This document shows positions 36,901 through 44,368 of a DNA stretch of 64,000 nt, one piece after another (positions within the stretch are counted from its first letter, which is position 1; every line of letters begins with the position of its first letter). A program made the translations under genes and the position numbers. The notes under the pieces are model-generated. The model did no database searches, was not told the DNA's origin, and saw only the letters and a program-made list of their open reading frames with translations. The DNA comes from JAFAMS01 sp049520515 (lineage in GTDB: Bacteria; Vulcanimicrobiota; Vulcanimicrobiia; Vulcanimicrobiales; Vulcanimicrobiaceae). The stretch covers positions 62,001 to 126,000 of the forward strand of contig JBEKPS010000004.1 of NCBI GenBank assembly GCA_049520515.1. The letters run 5' to 3'.

Positions 36901-37106
36901 GATGGATACTGCGCGAGATTCCCAATGCTCGGCACATCGTGCTCGACGGCTACGCCAACGGCTGGATCTTGCCCGCAGGGCCCGAGCAGCAGATTACGAT
37001 CTTCTATAAGGGACAAGTCTGGGTGTGGATCGGTGAAGTCGCCAGCACAATCGCTCTTCTAATCGTCTTGGCCGGAATTCTTTTGAAACGCCGAGCTCGC
37101 ACATGA
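33939..37106 (+). CDS. Giant AftD/YfhO-like GT-C membrane protein
   Basis: A 1055-aa protein from the ATG at 33939 (ATGGATGA overlap with the preceding stop; a GTG at 33927 is the alternative). It has about 12 hydrophobic segments up to residue 400, with GHNWDWPVNFDPGG in the first loop and GVNALFRSPQHLLIVPA before the last core segments, equivalent to motifs in the two other giant proteins of the locus. The periplasmic part spans about 405-1020. The C-terminus has DGYANGWILP, then QQITIFYKGQVWVW and a final membrane segment; the same ANGW...ITI pattern ends the 748-aa protein. Probably a periplasmic glycosyltransferase; the substrate is unknown. Confidence 0.7.
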   Translation: MDDAFAKLKLWSIATIGFLAAGLVSTFQLWQQGGVVGHNWDWPVNFDPGGARVLAHAALSTWWSLELGLTSLGASIAPFAYLSALFADHAGFYSHLLLIVLPTLGALAAMALCGEVLAAMELQAPLAAWIGGLAFGYSPLFFNEMHGGALTQVLAHASLALVIALVVRFRTRGDWPALLIAAICSPLVALSVTDFALMYGIAAILLFGNIRAFGVFAAAVLGLNLYWLLPFIYNIPMVLRAPSYAATVGNLSTGVPQPWQLFTLSGYFFSFFDNAQPNLVAISGIAALVLVFGSIWLTIQSGVARRLAPFWVMFFLGIGSASVAAGPLAQLMLWIYGHVPGVNALFRSPQHLLIVPAISGAVIIGCGSACALRRWGERVVIVIPLLGIALAARLPYFTGDMSSKYLTALYPGHGFSTFTPSPGYLQALQQLENLPPSERYKRPLFVPPTLSPLYKRTRLQSAAQGGDPSMPFLRDESGSIAGLSQALTPDGAIIEDGFFSRFPESLETGLSGVLDISHVVLRYDILANWEPFAQDPLITLKTQDVLDRDPRRWKRVLDEDFVRLYKGNAPPHVFLSGRLLQATADPSDFADVELANSTSAIALSGASPSLRFSRSDYSFEPLCDWQIERSAADQPFDIVTRRRTVVIDTPGDYIVAVKWNGIGQIAVPQLQIDGRIASSSGAVTLPRRDMRNADLARLSRDWAKGPRLNYHTIADGVNTGGLLWEPQIAPATGAVVFTSQLPDGRLIYVGPDDRAYVGTAKDFYGNFGSEGARINPLSTAIPVTWSSLFFRTRTDSIDVARRAGARWARYAIVPLSRGKHVLEWSSTDGVRAFAVIPHDSIPEIADYDYPDASVIGIRGPEQDESVLRTFNLAAPRRLNVSAVVFKPAGTVAQILIDGKTYALGLKDRTYSKYARTVSVSIDLRAGDHTLRFPTDGSVERVFLIRDRLPADNIEALSLKKWKMFLWVVDVPARTKPVVLGFLESYNNGWILREIPNARHIVLDGYANGWILPAGPEQQITIFYKGQVWVWIGEVASTIALLIVLAGILLKRRART

Positions 37107-37441
37107 GATCATTTCTATTGGCGATCGTTCTTGCCGTGGGCGCGTTCGAAGTTGGGCACATCCCTGATCTCCATTGGCTCGCGATTGTGCTTTATTGTTG
37201 CTGCATCGTCGTTGTTCTCGGCACCGCCATTTCACCTGGAGGCTTAAGGGCGACGCTCAGGATCGATATCGATCGCAAAATTGAAGTTCTCATCGTTGGG
37301 TTTCTTCTTGCGGTGACGTCGTTTGAGCTCCGTCCCGCACCTGACGCGCGTTGGATCGGCAACATTGCGTTTTGGGTGACCGTCTGTGCCGTCGTCGCCG
37401 GCATCTTTACCAATCGTGACGAACCGAGCGACGTCCGTTGA
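37103..37441 (+). CDS. Small four-helix membrane protein with internal duplication
   Basis: A 112-aa protein, coupled on both sides (ATGA with the giant gene, TTGA with the methyltransferase). It consists of two copies of one unit: LAVGAFEVGHIPDLHWLAIV in the first half and LAVTSFELRPAPDARWIGNI in the second. Each unit is two hydrophobic helices joined by a loop carrying FE, PD and W. No family was recognised. Tight coupling suggests it partners the adjacent giant protein or methyltransferase (inference). Confidence 0.7.
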   Translation: MRSFLLAIVLAVGAFEVGHIPDLHWLAIVLYCCCIVVVLGTAISPGGLRATLRIDIDRKIEVLIVGFLLAVTSFELRPAPDARWIGNIAFWVTVCAVVAGIFTNRDEPSDVR

Positions 37442-38178
37442 AGAAGCAGCTCAACGAGATTTGGCGGGATGTCTGGCAAGCAGTCGCGATCGACGATCTC
37501 GAGGTTGGTGAAGGTTGCAGCGATCCTTGGACTCAGATCCATACGCCGATCGTAAACCGATGGCTCGCTACACTGCCGCCCGGCCCTATCTGCGAAATGG
37601 GTTGCGGCCTTGGGCAATGGACGCGCTATTATGCTCGAGTCGGCCGCGAAGCCGTCGGGATCGATCTCGTGAGCGATGCCGTTGAAAAAGCGAGCAAAAA
37701 AGCCTCGGATTTAGGGCTTTCAAAGGCGCGATACGTCGTCGCAGATGCTCGCAAGATGCCCTTCGAGGACCGCACATTTGCCGGCGTGAGCAGCTTCGGT
37801 GTGGTCGAACATTTTTGGGATGCGGACACGCAAAGCTTGATCGACGAAACATTTCGCATTCTTTTGCCGGGAGGACGACTTCTGCTCACAACGCCCAACG
37901 TGTGGAGCATGCATAGCTTGACGCGTCCGATTCTTCAAGCACTCGGAAAATGGAATCTGGGTCTCGAGCGTTCGTTCAGCCCGAGCCGGCTTGCGTCATA
38001 TTGTTCACGCGCCGGGTTCGCGATCGTTGAAAAAGGCGTGCTCGTTTCAGGGACGCTCTTCGGCGCAGTCTTGACCGAGCGAATTCCCGGGCTCGACGCG
38101 CTAAGCCGATGGATCGAACGGCGACAATCGCTGCTCGGTTTCGTCAGCTACGTAATTGCCGAGCGCCCACGAGTTTGA
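37438..38178 (+). CDS. Class I SAM-dependent methyltransferase
   Basis: A 246-aa protein from a TTG at 37438 overlapping the preceding stop. ICEMGCGLGQWTRYYA is motif I, GIDLVSDAVEKASKKA the second strand, ADARKMPFEDRTF and FGVVEHFWDADT the next motifs, and LPGGRLLLTTPN the post-motif strand. It is the fourth methyltransferase of the glycan locus. Its end overlaps the convergent giant gene by 35 bp. The substrate is unknown. Confidence 0.8.
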   Translation: MKKQLNEIWRDVWQAVAIDDLEVGEGCSDPWTQIHTPIVNRWLATLPPGPICEMGCGLGQWTRYYARVGREAVGIDLVSDAVEKASKKASDLGLSKARYVVADARKMPFEDRTFAGVSSFGVVEHFWDADTQSLIDETFRILLPGGRLLLTTPNVWSMHSLTRPILQALGKWNLGLERSFSPSRLASYCSRAGFAIVEKGVLVSGTLFGAVLTERIPGLDALSRWIERRQSLLGFVSYVIAERPRV

Positions 38179-40390
38179 CGACGACGACTACGAGCCAAAG
38201 CCAGCCTAAGATTTCAGCACAAAACTGCAGCAGCGCAGGTAAGTAGAGAATCGTTATCCGGCGTTCTTTTTGAGCGGCCGAGACCAACCATCCGTTTGCG
38301 ACACCGTCAATGCGGACGTGTGGAAGAGAGTTGAGCCCGTCAAGAGCAAGCCATCTCGGTGCGAACGCGACATTCAATCGAAGCGCGCCGGTGGCATTTG
38401 CGGGCAACGTTGCCGTCATCAACCACGAAAGGACCGTGTGTCCGACAGCCCGAGGTGGACTGAGGTCGTTTTCCGTCCTTACCTTTATATCGGGGGGCTC
38501 GCCTTGGGCGATCAGTAGGCAGGTTCCATGGCAGCGTACTCCTGTCGTCGACCGCGGCAACGTAATCCATCGAAGCGAGGGAGTGTCGTGCGCCAAGACC
38601 GTCCCGTTCTCGTCCGTCAAGCTACCGCGCACGTTAGCCAAGAGCTGCTCGCGAGCATCAACGGGGAAAAGCTGCTGCGACGCCGTCGCGACCCCTCCAA
38701 AGCCTTGCGATAGCTCTGGATGGCTCGCGAAGAGAAGCCGAGCGTCGACCCAGCCGAGCGAAAAGTCTGCGTTGTCGATCGACGAATGTAAGACATGAAA
38801 GTCGACTGACGTTGATGAGGGCAAGTCGGCGAAAAAGATCGCGTTGTCCCATGGCTGGGGTGGAATGTCGACCGTCTGCGGCGCACCCCAAAACGTAATC
38901 TCCGGTAGCGCGGAAAGTGCTGTTATCGTCGCCTGCTGCGTGGCGTTCGCGCTCGTGCTCATTCGTGCGACCGGAAACGTATGCGCAAGCGTCGCGTCGT
39001 CGGTTGAGAGCCAGGGCCGTGAAACGACGGTCGAGACGCTGAGGCTTTGAAGTGGGCGTGCGTCGCCATTTGCGAGCCAATCGCCGAACGCAAACGTGGA
39101 AGGATAGTCCGGAAGATAAGCATTCAACGGCGTAACGTTATCCGAGCGGATGAAAAGGTCGGGATCGGAGCCCGAACCCTTCCCACGCGCGCTGAATGGC
39201 TGAAATGGCGGCAGAAGAGCAAATCGCGTGTCGGGCGGCGCGTTGAACTCAACCTTTGGCAGCGACGCGACATCGAACCAATAACGCGAGGGTGCCCCGG
39301 CTATCCACGCGATCGCGAAGAGCGGTGCCAGCACAACGACAATGGTACTGGAAATCGGCACGTTCTTCACTGCTCTTGCAGCGAGAACGAGATACGCGAC
39401 GAGAACAAAGGCAACGAGGTCATAAAGCTCGCGAAAAAGTGCGACTCCTCTAACGTGATCGAGCAGAAAACTGTACAGCGGCGCGGTTGGCCCACTCAGT
39501 CCGCTGATAAACAGAAGTAGGATCGCCGTGATAATCGGAATTCCGAGGTAGATTTTTCGTCCGTAAATACCGGCGAGGGCTACCAGGACGAAGAGGCCGA
39601 CGAGGTATGACGCAAATGCCGGCATGCTGTCTGCATATCCGAAGGCATAACCGCCCAACAGCACGGCCTTCCAAAATGGAACCGACTGCGAAATCTGCCA
39701 CACCCGCAGTAACGGAATTTGGCTGAGCGCGAACTGCGAAAACAGGATGCCGATGATCGTAGGCAGCGCAACAATGAGCGTCGATGCATAGGGGGCGATG
39801 CTGCGGACTCGGCGAGCATAGAACGCGAGCAGTACGGTATCCAAGACGAAGAACTGCGTCTGTACGTAGGCGGCGATCATCGCGAGCGAAAGCGCAAAAG
39901 GCCTAGGCGTTTCTCTTCGCAGCTCTGCAGTTAGGTGAAGCGTTGCACCCAAAGATAAGAGCATCGGAAGATGACCGGCCACGAGCTCGTTAAAAGTCCA
40001 TGGATTGAAGATCGCAATCAAGGCGAACGCCGTTTGAACGACGGGAGAGGCCGCGTCGGCGATTCGTGCTGCTCCCGTTCCGATGACGACAGCGATGCAA
40101 AAGAGGAACAGCATAAGCGACCAGTGTGCGCCAAAAATGTAATTCAAGACGCCCGTCAGGGGATCGAGGTCGCAGCCGGTGAGAAACGCATAAGGTCGGC
40201 CGAAGCCGAGCGGTGACCAGCCGGAAATGCTCTCGGCAATGTGCGACGTGATGTCTTCGTTTCCGATTGGCCACGACCAGTCGTGACGCAGACCCGGTAC
40301 CGATGTCTGCCATAGGGCTGCGACCGCGAACGCGGCACACGCCAACAGCAGAATGATGAATGCTCCGCGCCTAGCGGCTAACGTTTGCAA
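38144..40390 (-). CDS. Large GT-C-like membrane protein, third paralogue of the giant set
   Basis: A 748-aa protein from a TTG at 40390. Residues 10-390 hold about 12 hydrophobic segments; the first loop has LRHDWSWPIGNEDITSH (compare GHNWDWPVNFD in the 1055-aa protein) and RGVALFRELYDLVAFVLVAY precedes the last core segments. The periplasmic part is shorter than in its relatives. The end reads DGVANGWLVS, then RRITILYLPALLQF and a last helix, matching the 1055-aa protein. Function is inferred only from the family: a periplasmic transfer of lipid-linked sugar. A DxD-type motif is not evident. Confidence 0.68.
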   Translation of the reverse strand: MQTLAARRGAFIILLLACAAFAVAALWQTSVPGLRHDWSWPIGNEDITSHIAESISGWSPLGFGRPYAFLTGCDLDPLTGVLNYIFGAHWSLMLFLFCIAVVIGTGAARIADAASPVVQTAFALIAIFNPWTFNELVAGHLPMLLSLGATLHLTAELRRETPRPFALSLAMIAAYVQTQFFVLDTVLLAFYARRVRSIAPYASTLIVALPTIIGILFSQFALSQIPLLRVWQISQSVPFWKAVLLGGYAFGYADSMPAFASYLVGLFVLVALAGIYGRKIYLGIPIITAILLLFISGLSGPTAPLYSFLLDHVRGVALFRELYDLVAFVLVAYLVLAARAVKNVPISSTIVVVLAPLFAIAWIAGAPSRYWFDVASLPKVEFNAPPDTRFALLPPFQPFSARGKGSGSDPDLFIRSDNVTPLNAYLPDYPSTFAFGDWLANGDARPLQSLSVSTVVSRPWLSTDDATLAHTFPVARMSTSANATQQATITALSALPEITFWGAPQTVDIPPQPWDNAIFFADLPSSTSVDFHVLHSSIDNADFSLGWVDARLLFASHPELSQGFGGVATASQQLFPVDAREQLLANVRGSLTDENGTVLAHDTPSLRWITLPRSTTGVRCHGTCLLIAQGEPPDIKVRTENDLSPPRAVGHTVLSWLMTATLPANATGALRLNVAFAPRWLALDGLNSLPHVRIDGVANGWLVSAAQKERRITILYLPALLQFCAEILGWLWLVVVVVKLVGARQLRS

Positions 40391-40430
40391 TATCGCGTAT
40401 AGTCTTTCATGAGGAGTCGAGGCGTACTTC

Positions 40431-41306
40431 GTGGTAGCGCACGATTATGCGCCATACTGCCGTGTTTTTCCGCTGACACTCCTCGTCGCTGTCGCAGTCG
40501 GCTTACTGCTGGGCGCAGCTTTCGTGGTGCAGTTTGCTTCGGACGGATTGTTCCAAACCGGATCGGTGGCTCATTCCGTTCCGAGAACTGTCTCACAGCG
40601 AACGGCGCTGAGCATGTATCAATGGGTTAGCGAGTCGCCGGTTGCGCCCGCATTCGTTCGGGCGATCGTTGCACGAGCCGACATCGACGAGGGTAGTTTG
40701 AATACGGCGGAACGTTTGACCGCCTCGCTTCCGCCTGGTCCACAGCGCGCCGACCTCGAGGGAGATTTGCTGGCCCGAGATGGAAATCTGCGGCTCGCAG
40801 TGTCGCGCTTTATGGACGCCGGAGACACGGCGCGCGTTGACGCATATGTCGACAATCTCGTCGCTGCGGGAAGTTTTGAAGCAGCAGTGACGATGCAGCG
40901 ACTCTTGGTCGATCGGCTGCGGCAATTGCGCGACCAAGGACGTCTCGCGCAGGCAGAATGGCGTTTGGCGCAGATCGAGTCCGCGACGGGCGACCACATT
41001 GCCGCGGGCCGTGACTACGACGCAGCGCTTAGGCTTATTCCGCTTTCCGAAACGTATCTTCTCGGAGCAGCAAACGAAGCGCTTCAATTCGGTAGCCTGC
41101 ATGAGGCCGGTGAATATTTCGATTCGGTCGTTCGGCTCGATCCCGCGAGCCTTGACGGCCACATCGGAGTCGGTCGCGTCGCTGCGCGACAGGGCGACCT
41201 GGTGCGTGCGCGAGGGGAGGCCGAATTTGTACGCGCGCACGTTCCCACTTACCCCGATCTTCAGACGCTCGAGGATGAGATTGCGCGTGCGAAGACTACG
41301 CGCTGA
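40431..41306 (+). CDS. Membrane-anchored TPR-like protein
   Basis: A 291-aa protein from a GTG at 40431. One N-terminal membrane anchor (PLTLLVAVAVGLLLGAAFVV) is followed by about 240 residues of helical repeats with TPR spacing, e.g. AAGRDYDAALRLIPLSETYL, then EAGEYFDSVVRLDPASLDG. It probably scaffolds a periplasmic or membrane glycan complex. It begins 40 bp from the divergent 748-aa protein and overlaps the convergent Uma2 gene by 11 bp. Confidence 0.65.
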   Translation: MVAHDYAPYCRVFPLTLLVAVAVGLLLGAAFVVQFASDGLFQTGSVAHSVPRTVSQRTALSMYQWVSESPVAPAFVRAIVARADIDEGSLNTAERLTASLPPGPQRADLEGDLLARDGNLRLAVSRFMDAGDTARVDAYVDNLVAAGSFEAAVTMQRLLVDRLRQLRDQGRLAQAEWRLAQIESATGDHIAAGRDYDAALRLIPLSETYLLGAANEALQFGSLHEAGEYFDSVVRLDPASLDGHIGVGRVAARQGDLVRARGEAEFVRAHVPTYPDLQTLEDEIARAKTTR

Positions 41307-41838
41307 AAATCCTGTCGAACGTTAGCGTGAGATTAGGTAGCGTCGCCGCGGGCATGTCGGATTCGAAGGTGGCAATCTCTTCATAGCAGTCACCTGCTGG
41401 ATGACTGCAGCGCTCGATCGTGTTTTCGTCTGGATCGACGATCCAATATTCGGGTACGCCGAATCGCGCGTAGATGTCGCGTTTACGTCCGCGATCGACG
41501 CCCTTCGTGCCGGGTGAGAGAACCTCCACAATCAAACTCGGGATGCCGATCACAGCTTTGTCACCCAGCGTGTCCTGTCGATCAGGAGCGATGAAGATGA
41601 CATCCGGCTCGACGACGTTCTGTGCACTCAAGACAGTGTCGAGCGGAGCGACATATACGTGGCCGCCCTTTCGTCGTGCATGGGTGCTGAGAGCGATTGC
41701 AATGGCGAGCACGAGGCCCTGATGGCGCCGCGTCGGCGAGGGAGTCATGTAGAGCTCGCCGCCGAGAATCTCGCGGCGGAGGTTGTCGTCGGGGAAGGAC
41801 TCGAGGTCCTCGTAGACCAGCGGTGCTTGAGTTGCCAT
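41296..41838 (-). CDS. Uma2 family (DUF820) restriction-endonuclease-like protein
   Basis: A 180-aa protein. The ATG at 41838 is chosen because MATQAPLVYEDLESFPDD is the usual family start; the longer frame is a shadow of the next gene. VVEPDVIFIAPDR, SLIVEVLSPGTKGVDRGRK and GVPEYWIVDPDENTIE reproduce the PD-(D/E)XK core of the Uma2 family (D in EPDV, E-V in IVEVLS). The family is common in cyanobacteria, Chloroflexi and related lineages, with no settled role. It lies between glycan genes on the opposite strand. Confidence 0.85.
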   Translation of the reverse strand: MATQAPLVYEDLESFPDDNLRREILGGELYMTPSPTRRHQGLVLAIAIALSTHARRKGGHVYVAPLDTVLSAQNVVEPDVIFIAPDRQDTLGDKAVIGIPSLIVEVLSPGTKGVDRGRKRDIYARFGVPEYWIVDPDENTIERCSHPAGDCYEEIATFESDMPAATLPNLTLTFDRIFSA

Positions 41839-41890
41839 TGCGTGCTCCACACACAACCCTATCACGACGCCTGCTCCGGCGGAAAGGCCC

Positions 41891-43528
41891 TTAGCGGGGC
41901 GAGACCGCGATAACGTCGGCGTCTTCGAAGAGCACGCGCCCGCAGCCGCGTGCATCTTGTGCACGCTCGTCGCCTTTTGCGACGACGATCCACGCCTTTT
42001 CGATCTGCGCCCCTTCGCAGTCGATTCCGTCGGCATCGATGATTCGGACCGCTGGTGCGAGCATGAGAAGTGTGCCGGCGCGCAGGTTGACGCTTTCGGC
42101 GTCGTGCGGATGCGCGCGAAACCAAGCGTAGACTGAATGCGAATCACCGTAGAACGACACGACGTTTGCGGACGCGACGCCGCTTCCGTAGAGGAAGAGC
42201 GCTAATGACGCAACGCTCGCGAGCGGAGCGGACACGCGTCGCAACTGCGGTGAGAATGCCAGGCACGCTGCAATCCCCGCGATGCATGCGAAACTGACTG
42301 CGGCGAGTATGGTTGGATCGTGGTTGAGGATATAGAGCAATCGAGCAAATCCTGCAACCGCGCTCAGGATCGAAAGCGCGATGACGACGATCGGAATTCG
42401 ACGCGCGATCGGTGCGACGCAAAGAACGCCGAGTACGAGCGCGGGCAAATCAAAACGCAACGACCAACCGAACGCGAGTTGCGGCAGGTTGTTGCCGTAA
42501 CCGAACGGGCTTAGCAAGAAGAAAACGATCGAAACGATGCCGATGAACGCGAGGCGGCGCACCTCGCCGGGCATAAAAAGCGCGAAAAGCGGTGCCAGAA
42601 AGAAAACAACCATCGCCGGTCCGCGCGCGCCGACCGCCAAAGCGAGTACGGCCAAAGAGCTCGGTAGGTTGCCGAGGATCGTCGTTGACCACGCCCCGCT
42701 AGAGTACGTCGATTCCACCGAGTTGATCGCATGAGGTGCAAGCAGCGCATCGTGCAGCGACCAAAGCAAGATCGGAACCAAGCCGACGAGTAGCCGCGGG
42801 CGGCTCATGCACACGGTTGCGAGCAGCGCATACGCCCATCCGTACGGTTTCATCAGCGAGAGCGCGACGATTGGGATGATTCCCGTCCAATCCGGCGTCC
42901 GCAGCATCCAGAGCGCCTCGAGAAACCACGCGGCAAGTATGAGATCGTTGCGCTGATCGTATGTTTGAAACGCGACGGTACTTATCGTGATGAAGGCGGC
43001 GCTGAGCGCGACCGCGGCCGGAGCGGGGACATCGAGCGTGCGTAACCAGAGGACGAGCCGTGTGCTCAACATGACGGCTGCTAATAACGACACCGCACCG
43101 GTGATCCAAAGTCCGCCCGCGGCAACGACGCCGGAAATGCTCAGCTCAGAGCCCGGCGGATACCACCAGTAGCGCATCCACGTCGGATCGAGCGAATGCG
43201 CTTGAACCCACGCGAGGGCGTTCGGCAAATGATACGCGAGCGAGTCGCCGTCCGTCGGCGCCCGTGGAATGTACGGTGACGCCACGATCAGCGTCACGGC
43301 TGCGGCTAAGCCTTCCCAGGGATCGAATGCGGTCGTCGTGCCGCGCGCGATGTACGCGCGCAATCCACACACGATTGTCGCGGCGAGAAACACGCCGACC
43401 AGCGTGAGCACATGCAGCGTCGCAAGCACCAGCGGAATCGCAAGAAGAAGAACGAGCATGTTCCGCAAGCGAGACGGAACGTCGATTCGCTCCTCGCGCG
43501 ATAGCAGCGGCGCCGCATACCACAGCAT
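41891..43528 (-). CDS. GT-C-like polytopic membrane protein
   Basis: A 545-aa protein with about 12 hydrophobic segments and a soluble C-terminal tail of about 70 residues containing three cysteines. RAPTDGDSLAYHLPNALAW near residue 90 and MRYWWYPPGSELS look like the acidic first-loop motif of GT-C glycosyltransferases. No better start than the ATG at 43528 is available, because a stop lies 22 codons upstream and no ATG, GTG or TTG lies between; however, the codons just upstream are still hydrophobic (TLVALVWLA), so the true start may be a non-standard one. The substrate is unknown. Confidence 0.65.
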   Translation of the reverse strand: MLWYAAPLLSREERIDVPSRLRNMLVLLLAIPLVLATLHVLTLVGVFLAATIVCGLRAYIARGTTTAFDPWEGLAAAVTLIVASPYIPRAPTDGDSLAYHLPNALAWVQAHSLDPTWMRYWWYPPGSELSISGVVAAGGLWITGAVSLLAAVMLSTRLVLWLRTLDVPAPAAVALSAAFITISTVAFQTYDQRNDLILAAWFLEALWMLRTPDWTGIIPIVALSLMKPYGWAYALLATVCMSRPRLLVGLVPILLWSLHDALLAPHAINSVESTYSSGAWSTTILGNLPSSLAVLALAVGARGPAMVVFFLAPLFALFMPGEVRRLAFIGIVSIVFFLLSPFGYGNNLPQLAFGWSLRFDLPALVLGVLCVAPIARRIPIVVIALSILSAVAGFARLLYILNHDPTILAAVSFACIAGIAACLAFSPQLRRVSAPLASVASLALFLYGSGVASANVVSFYGDSHSVYAWFRAHPHDAESVNLRAGTLLMLAPAVRIIDADGIDCEGAQIEKAWIVVAKGDERAQDARGCGRVLFEDADVIAVSPR

Positions 43529-43571
43529 CGCGAGCCATACGAGCGCGACGAGGGTCTGCGCGATCGTCAGA

Positions 43572-43799
43572 TTACTTGTGAAAGAGGACGGCCAGCATTA
43601 AACTGACCCAAGTTCCAAGCATGAGGCCAATGAGCCATGTGAACCTAGATTCTAGGACCTGATCGATGCGGCCGAGGCGCGTGTCGAAACGGACCTCCAT
43701 ACCATCGAGGCGCCGATCGATGCTACCCAAACGCTCCACGACCTGATCGAGCACACCCTCAAGGTGCGCCATCCGAACCTCGATCGGTTGCGCGCTCAT
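43572..43799 (-). CDS. Small coiled-coil protein with C-terminal membrane helix
   Basis: A 75-aa protein. Heptad-like segments (MAHLEGVLDQVVERLGSIDR, then RLDGMEVRFDTRLGRIDQVL) predict a coiled coil of about 45 residues. One membrane helix at the C-terminus follows (FTWLIGLMLGTWVSLMLAVL). Small proteins of this build are widespread and resemble XhlA-like or DUF1640-like families. The ATG at 43799 is the only start that keeps the heptads. No function is assigned. It lies 43 bp upstream of the GT-C gene in the same direction. Confidence 0.65.
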   Translation of the reverse strand: MSAQPIEVRMAHLEGVLDQVVERLGSIDRRLDGMEVRFDTRLGRIDQVLESRFTWLIGLMLGTWVSLMLAVLFHK

Positions 43800-43865
43800 C
43801 TCCGTGTTTTCCTCAAAGCGGACCCTCCGCGCCTCTATTCACGCGGCGAAGAGGCCACGCAAGGC

Positions 43866-44306
43866 CTAGAACGTTTTTACTTTTGAAAGACCTGACGAAC
43901 GGAACAGCGTTTCGAGCTTGGGGACGTTGTCTTGCTTGCCGGCGAAATAGGCGACGACGCTGCGCCCGGCAGAGAGCGCCTCGAGATAATTTTCAATCTC
44001 GTCGTCGGGAATCTCGAAATCGTCGAGCCGATCCCACAATTCTTCATTACGAAAGTACGAACTGTGGCCGGGAAGCTCGTAGTCGGATTTTCCACCCGAA
44101 ATGCCCGGAACGCCCGTGCCTTGACCGCCGCCGAGCATCAAGCGCGTGTCGATGCGCTGATCGCTCTCAACATCCGTGAGGTTCTTGTCGCTGTCGTCGG
44201 GATTGACGAGCTGAATCGGATCGAGCGGAAACCCCGCATCTTGCAGAGCTTTTTCCAAGCCTTTGATGTCGGAAGTTTGCGAGATACCGGTCACGGTCAA
44301 ACCCAA
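43866..44306 (-). CDS. General-stress-protein-like small protein (tentative)
   Basis: A 146-aa protein. The start is set at a TTG at 44306 because a strong Shine-Dalgarno sequence GGAGGA ends 7 nt before it and recognisable protein begins there (LTVTGISQTSDIKGLEKALQ); the longer frame upstream is Arg-rich shadow. The second half reads WDRLDDFEIPDDEIENYLEA, then LSAGRSVVAYFAGKQDNV, which resembles the YflT-type stress-protein layout of a helical pair followed by a strand and helix. A Gly-rich linker (GGGQGTGVPGISGG) joins the halves. It is last in the sigma-factor operon direction, 62 bp downstream of the bactofilin-like gene. Confidence 0.55.
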   Translation of the reverse strand: MGLTVTGISQTSDIKGLEKALQDAGFPLDPIQLVNPDDSDKNLTDVESDQRIDTRLMLGGGQGTGVPGISGGKSDYELPGHSSYFRNEELWDRLDDFEIPDDEIENYLEALSAGRSVVAYFAGKQDNVPKLETLFRSSGLSKVKTF

Positions 44307-44313
44307 GAGAACA

Positions 44314-44319
44314 TCCTCC
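44314..44319 (-). promoter_or_regulatory. Shine-Dalgarno sequence deciding a TTG start
   Basis: On the minus strand this reads GGAGGA, 7 nt before the TTG at 44306. It is the best ribosome site seen in the window and is the reason for starting the stress-protein-like gene there. Confidence 0.6.
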
Positions 44320-44368
44320 GAAATGCGCGGCGCGTCGGCCTCGCTTCGCTGGGGACCCGAGGCGCCCT

